From Xylophilus sp. GW821-FHT01B05 (GTDB lineage: Bacteria; Pseudomonadota; Gammaproteobacteria; Burkholderiales; Burkholderiaceae_C), in NCBI GenBank assembly GCA_038961845.1, contig CP152408.1:5146001-5210000 (forward strand): a stretch of DNA of 64,000 bases, given 5' to 3'. The notes under the pieces were generated by a model that was not told the DNA's origin, made no database searches, and worked only from the letters and a program-made list of their open reading frames with translations. The position numbers and the translations under genes are program-made. Below are positions 62,742-64,000 of the stretch, piece after piece (the first letter of the stretch is position 1; every line of letters starts with the position of its first letter).

Positions 62742-62754
62742 CCCATTGATGCCC

Positions 62755-64000
62755 TCACCCCCGCATCGCATCCCGCATCCGCTCAAACGCCCGCCAAAAA
62801 GTAGCGTCCTGCGTGTTCGCAAAATTGATGCGCATCAGCGTGCTGGGCTGGCGCGTGGCGTTGAACAGGGCACCGGGGGCCAGCAGCCAGCCGTCGTCCA
62901 GCATGCGCTGGGCCAGCACGTCGGTGTCGACACCGGTGTCGACCCAGCCAAAGACGCCCATGGGCTCGGCGACGAAGCTGCAGCCCGCCGCCTGCGCCAG
63001 CTTGACGCTGCGGCTGCGGGCCAGCTCCAGGCGGGCGCGCACGCGCTCGGCGTGGCGGCGCAGTTGGCCCTGCTCTATGCAGATGGCCAGCGCCTTCTCC
63101 AGCAATGAGGGCGTGGTGAGGGTGGCCAGCATCTTGGTGTCGAGCAGGCGCTCTACCAAGTCGGGCGGCGCGGCCAGGAAGCCGACGCGCCAGTTGGGCG
63201 CCAGGATCTTGGCAAAACCGCCGACATAGATGGTGCGGCGCAGGCCGTCGAGCGTGGTGACGCGGGTGGCGTGCTCGGGCGCGATGTGGCTGTAGGTGTC
63301 GTCTTCGACGATGTGAAAGTCGTGCTTCTGCGCCAGCTCCAGCAGCCGGTGCGCGCTGCCGGGCGCAAGGCAGTAGCTGGTCGGGTTGTGGAACACGCTG
63401 ACGCTGACGAAGAGCCGCGGCGCATGCGTCTGGCAGTAGCGCGCCATCACCTCCAGGTCCGGCCCGGCGGCGCCGCGCGGCACCGGCAGCACGCGCATGC
63501 CCAAGGCGTCGAGCCGGGCAAATTCCACCGACCAGCCGGGCTCCTCCACCATCACCGGGTCGCCGGCCTTCAGCAGGGTGCGGCTGACGATGTCCAGCGC
63601 ATGCGTGGCGCCCACGGTGGTGATGATCTGTGCTGGTGCGGCCTCGATGCCGATCTGCGACAGGCGCTGCGACAGCACCTCGCGCAGGCCGCTGTCGCCC
63701 AGCGGCTCGCCGTATTCCAGCGAGCTGCGCGCCCAGGCGGTACTGGCGGTGACCTTGCGCACGGCGGCCTGCAGCGCGGGCAGATCCAGCCAGTCGGGCG
63801 GCATCACGCCCGAGCCCGGCTGGGCGCGGCCCGAGGGCGAATGGAACATGCCGCGGATCAGCGCCGTGGCCTGCAGCGGCGCGTTGCGCAGCGGGCCGGC
63901 CTGCGCCGCACGCGCTTTCGCTCCTTTTTTTATAGCTTCATGCCCAGTCGCATCCTTGGCTTGAGGCCTATTTGGCAAAAAATCCCGGACAAAGAAACCG
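62755..64000 (-). CDS. MocR/PdxR-type GntR-family regulator, N-terminus beyond window edge
   Basis: The frame is open to position 64000, so the gene continues to the right. The visible 414 residues begin GFFVRDFLPNRPQ, and FFVRDF fits the end of a GntR winged-helix domain. A linker of about 40 residues follows, then an aminotransferase-like PLP domain (YGEPLGDSGLREVL, GATHALDIVSRTLL, VEEPGW, FHNPTSY, VEDDTYSH, and VGGFAKILAPNWRVGFLA with the PLP lysine). It is a PLP-sensing transcription factor rather than an aminotransferase. A TTG at 63978 could be read as a start but would leave no DNA-binding domain. The linker is encoded by a dispersed repeat (63923-63976). Confidence 0.88.
   Translation of the reverse strand, partial: GFFVRDFLPNRPQAKDATGHEAIKKGAKARAAQAGPLRNAPLQATALIRGMFHSPSGRAQPGSGVMPPDWLDLPALQAAVRKVTASTAWARSSLEYGEPLGDSGLREVLSQRLSQIGIEAAPAQIITTVGATHALDIVSRTLLKAGDPVMVEEPGWSVEFARLDALGMRVLPVPRGAAGPDLEVMARYCQTHAPRLFVSVSVFHNPTSYCLAPGSAHRLLELAQKHDFHIVEDDTYSHIAPEHATRVTTLDGLRRTIYVGGFAKILAPNWRVGFLAAPPDLVERLLDTKMLATLTTPSLLEKALAICIEQGQLRRHAERVRARLELARSRSVKLAQAAGCSFVAEPMGVFGWVDTGVDTDVLAQRMLDDGWLLAPGALFNATRQPSTLMRINFANTQDATFWRAFERMRDAMRG
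63923..63976. repeat. Dispersed intergenic repeat inside the MocR linker
   Basis: The segment ctttttttatagcttcatgcc ... cttgaggcctatttggc has the same order of blocks (T run, atagct, gcccag, a G/T-rich spacer, gaggccta ttt) as the intergenic repeat at 58710 read on the opposite strand. Here it is in frame and encodes part of the linker between the DNA-binding and PLP domains. Confidence 0.6.

Noticed and set aside
62755..63978. Stand-alone aminotransferase starting at a TTG (63978)
   Set aside because: The frame is open to the window edge and the residues before it, GFFVRDF, fit the end of a GntR winged helix, so the gene is a truncated view of a MocR regulator and not a complete enzyme.

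Overview
The window is GC-rich DNA from a motile betaproteobacterium. Gene content, gene order and the style of the intergenic repeats fit the Burkholderiales, most likely the Comamonadaceae (an Acidovorax-like organism); this is inferred from family resemblance, not from a search. About 57 of the 64 kb is one nearly complete polar-type flagellar and chemotaxis locus, followed by about 7 kb of ordinary housekeeping and regulatory genes.

Layout. 1-6.25 kb (minus): a chemotaxis operon read as CheZ-like protein, CheY, CheA, CheW, CheR, CheD, CheB (CheB cut by the left edge), with a near-consensus sigma-28 promoter in front. 6.46-8.18 kb (plus): a receiver-histidine kinase and a NarL-type regulator. 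8.29-12.47 kb (minus): fliLMNOPQR. 13.35-20.62 kb (minus): fliFGHIJK, with a triple 159-bp repeat between fliF and fliG. 20.77-21.10 kb (plus): fliE, alone and divergent from fliF. 21.27-24.86 kb (minus): flagellin 1, fliD, fliS, fliT. 25.26-26.49 kb (plus): flagellin 2. 26.61-33.42 kb (minus): a four-gene sugar-modification cassette (DegT-type aminotransferase, ATP-grasp protein, methyltransferase, 1177-residue multi-module glycosyltransferase), probably for flagellin glycosylation. 33.76-36.77 kb (plus): motA motB cheY cheZ. 36.94-43.33 kb (plus): flhB flhA flhF, an flhG-like gene and fliA. 43.71-45.61 kb (minus): flgA flgM flgN. 45.80-56.62 kb (plus): flgBCDEFGHIJKL. 56.70-61.42 kb (plus): HDOD protein, carboxylesterase, gshA and a short-chain dehydrogenase. 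61.51-64 kb (minus): a stand-alone ATPase and a MocR-type regulator running off the right edge.

How it works together. The fli, flh and flg genes encode the export gate, basal body, hook, rod and filament. FliA (sigma-28) and FlgM are the checkpoint pair. Four sequences matching an 8-11-8 sigma-28 layout stand before the chemotaxis operon, flagellin 1, motA and flgM, so late genes are probably under FliA. Dyads that resemble FlhD4C2 boxes stand before fliL and between fliE and fliF, suggesting an FlhDC master regulator encoded outside the window.

The most unusual content is non-coding or accessory: a REP-like family at six operon boundaries inside the flagellar locus (three tandem copies within fliFG); a 516-bp element bounded by about 95-bp inverted repeats between fliL and fliK; a nested-palindrome element between cheD and cheB; an inverted flagellin pair around a promoter-bearing spacer; a glycosylation cassette with a degenerate HAD-like domain on its ATP-grasp enzyme; an FlhG-position protein with no Walker A motif; and an intergenic repeat read in frame as the linker of the MocR regulator.
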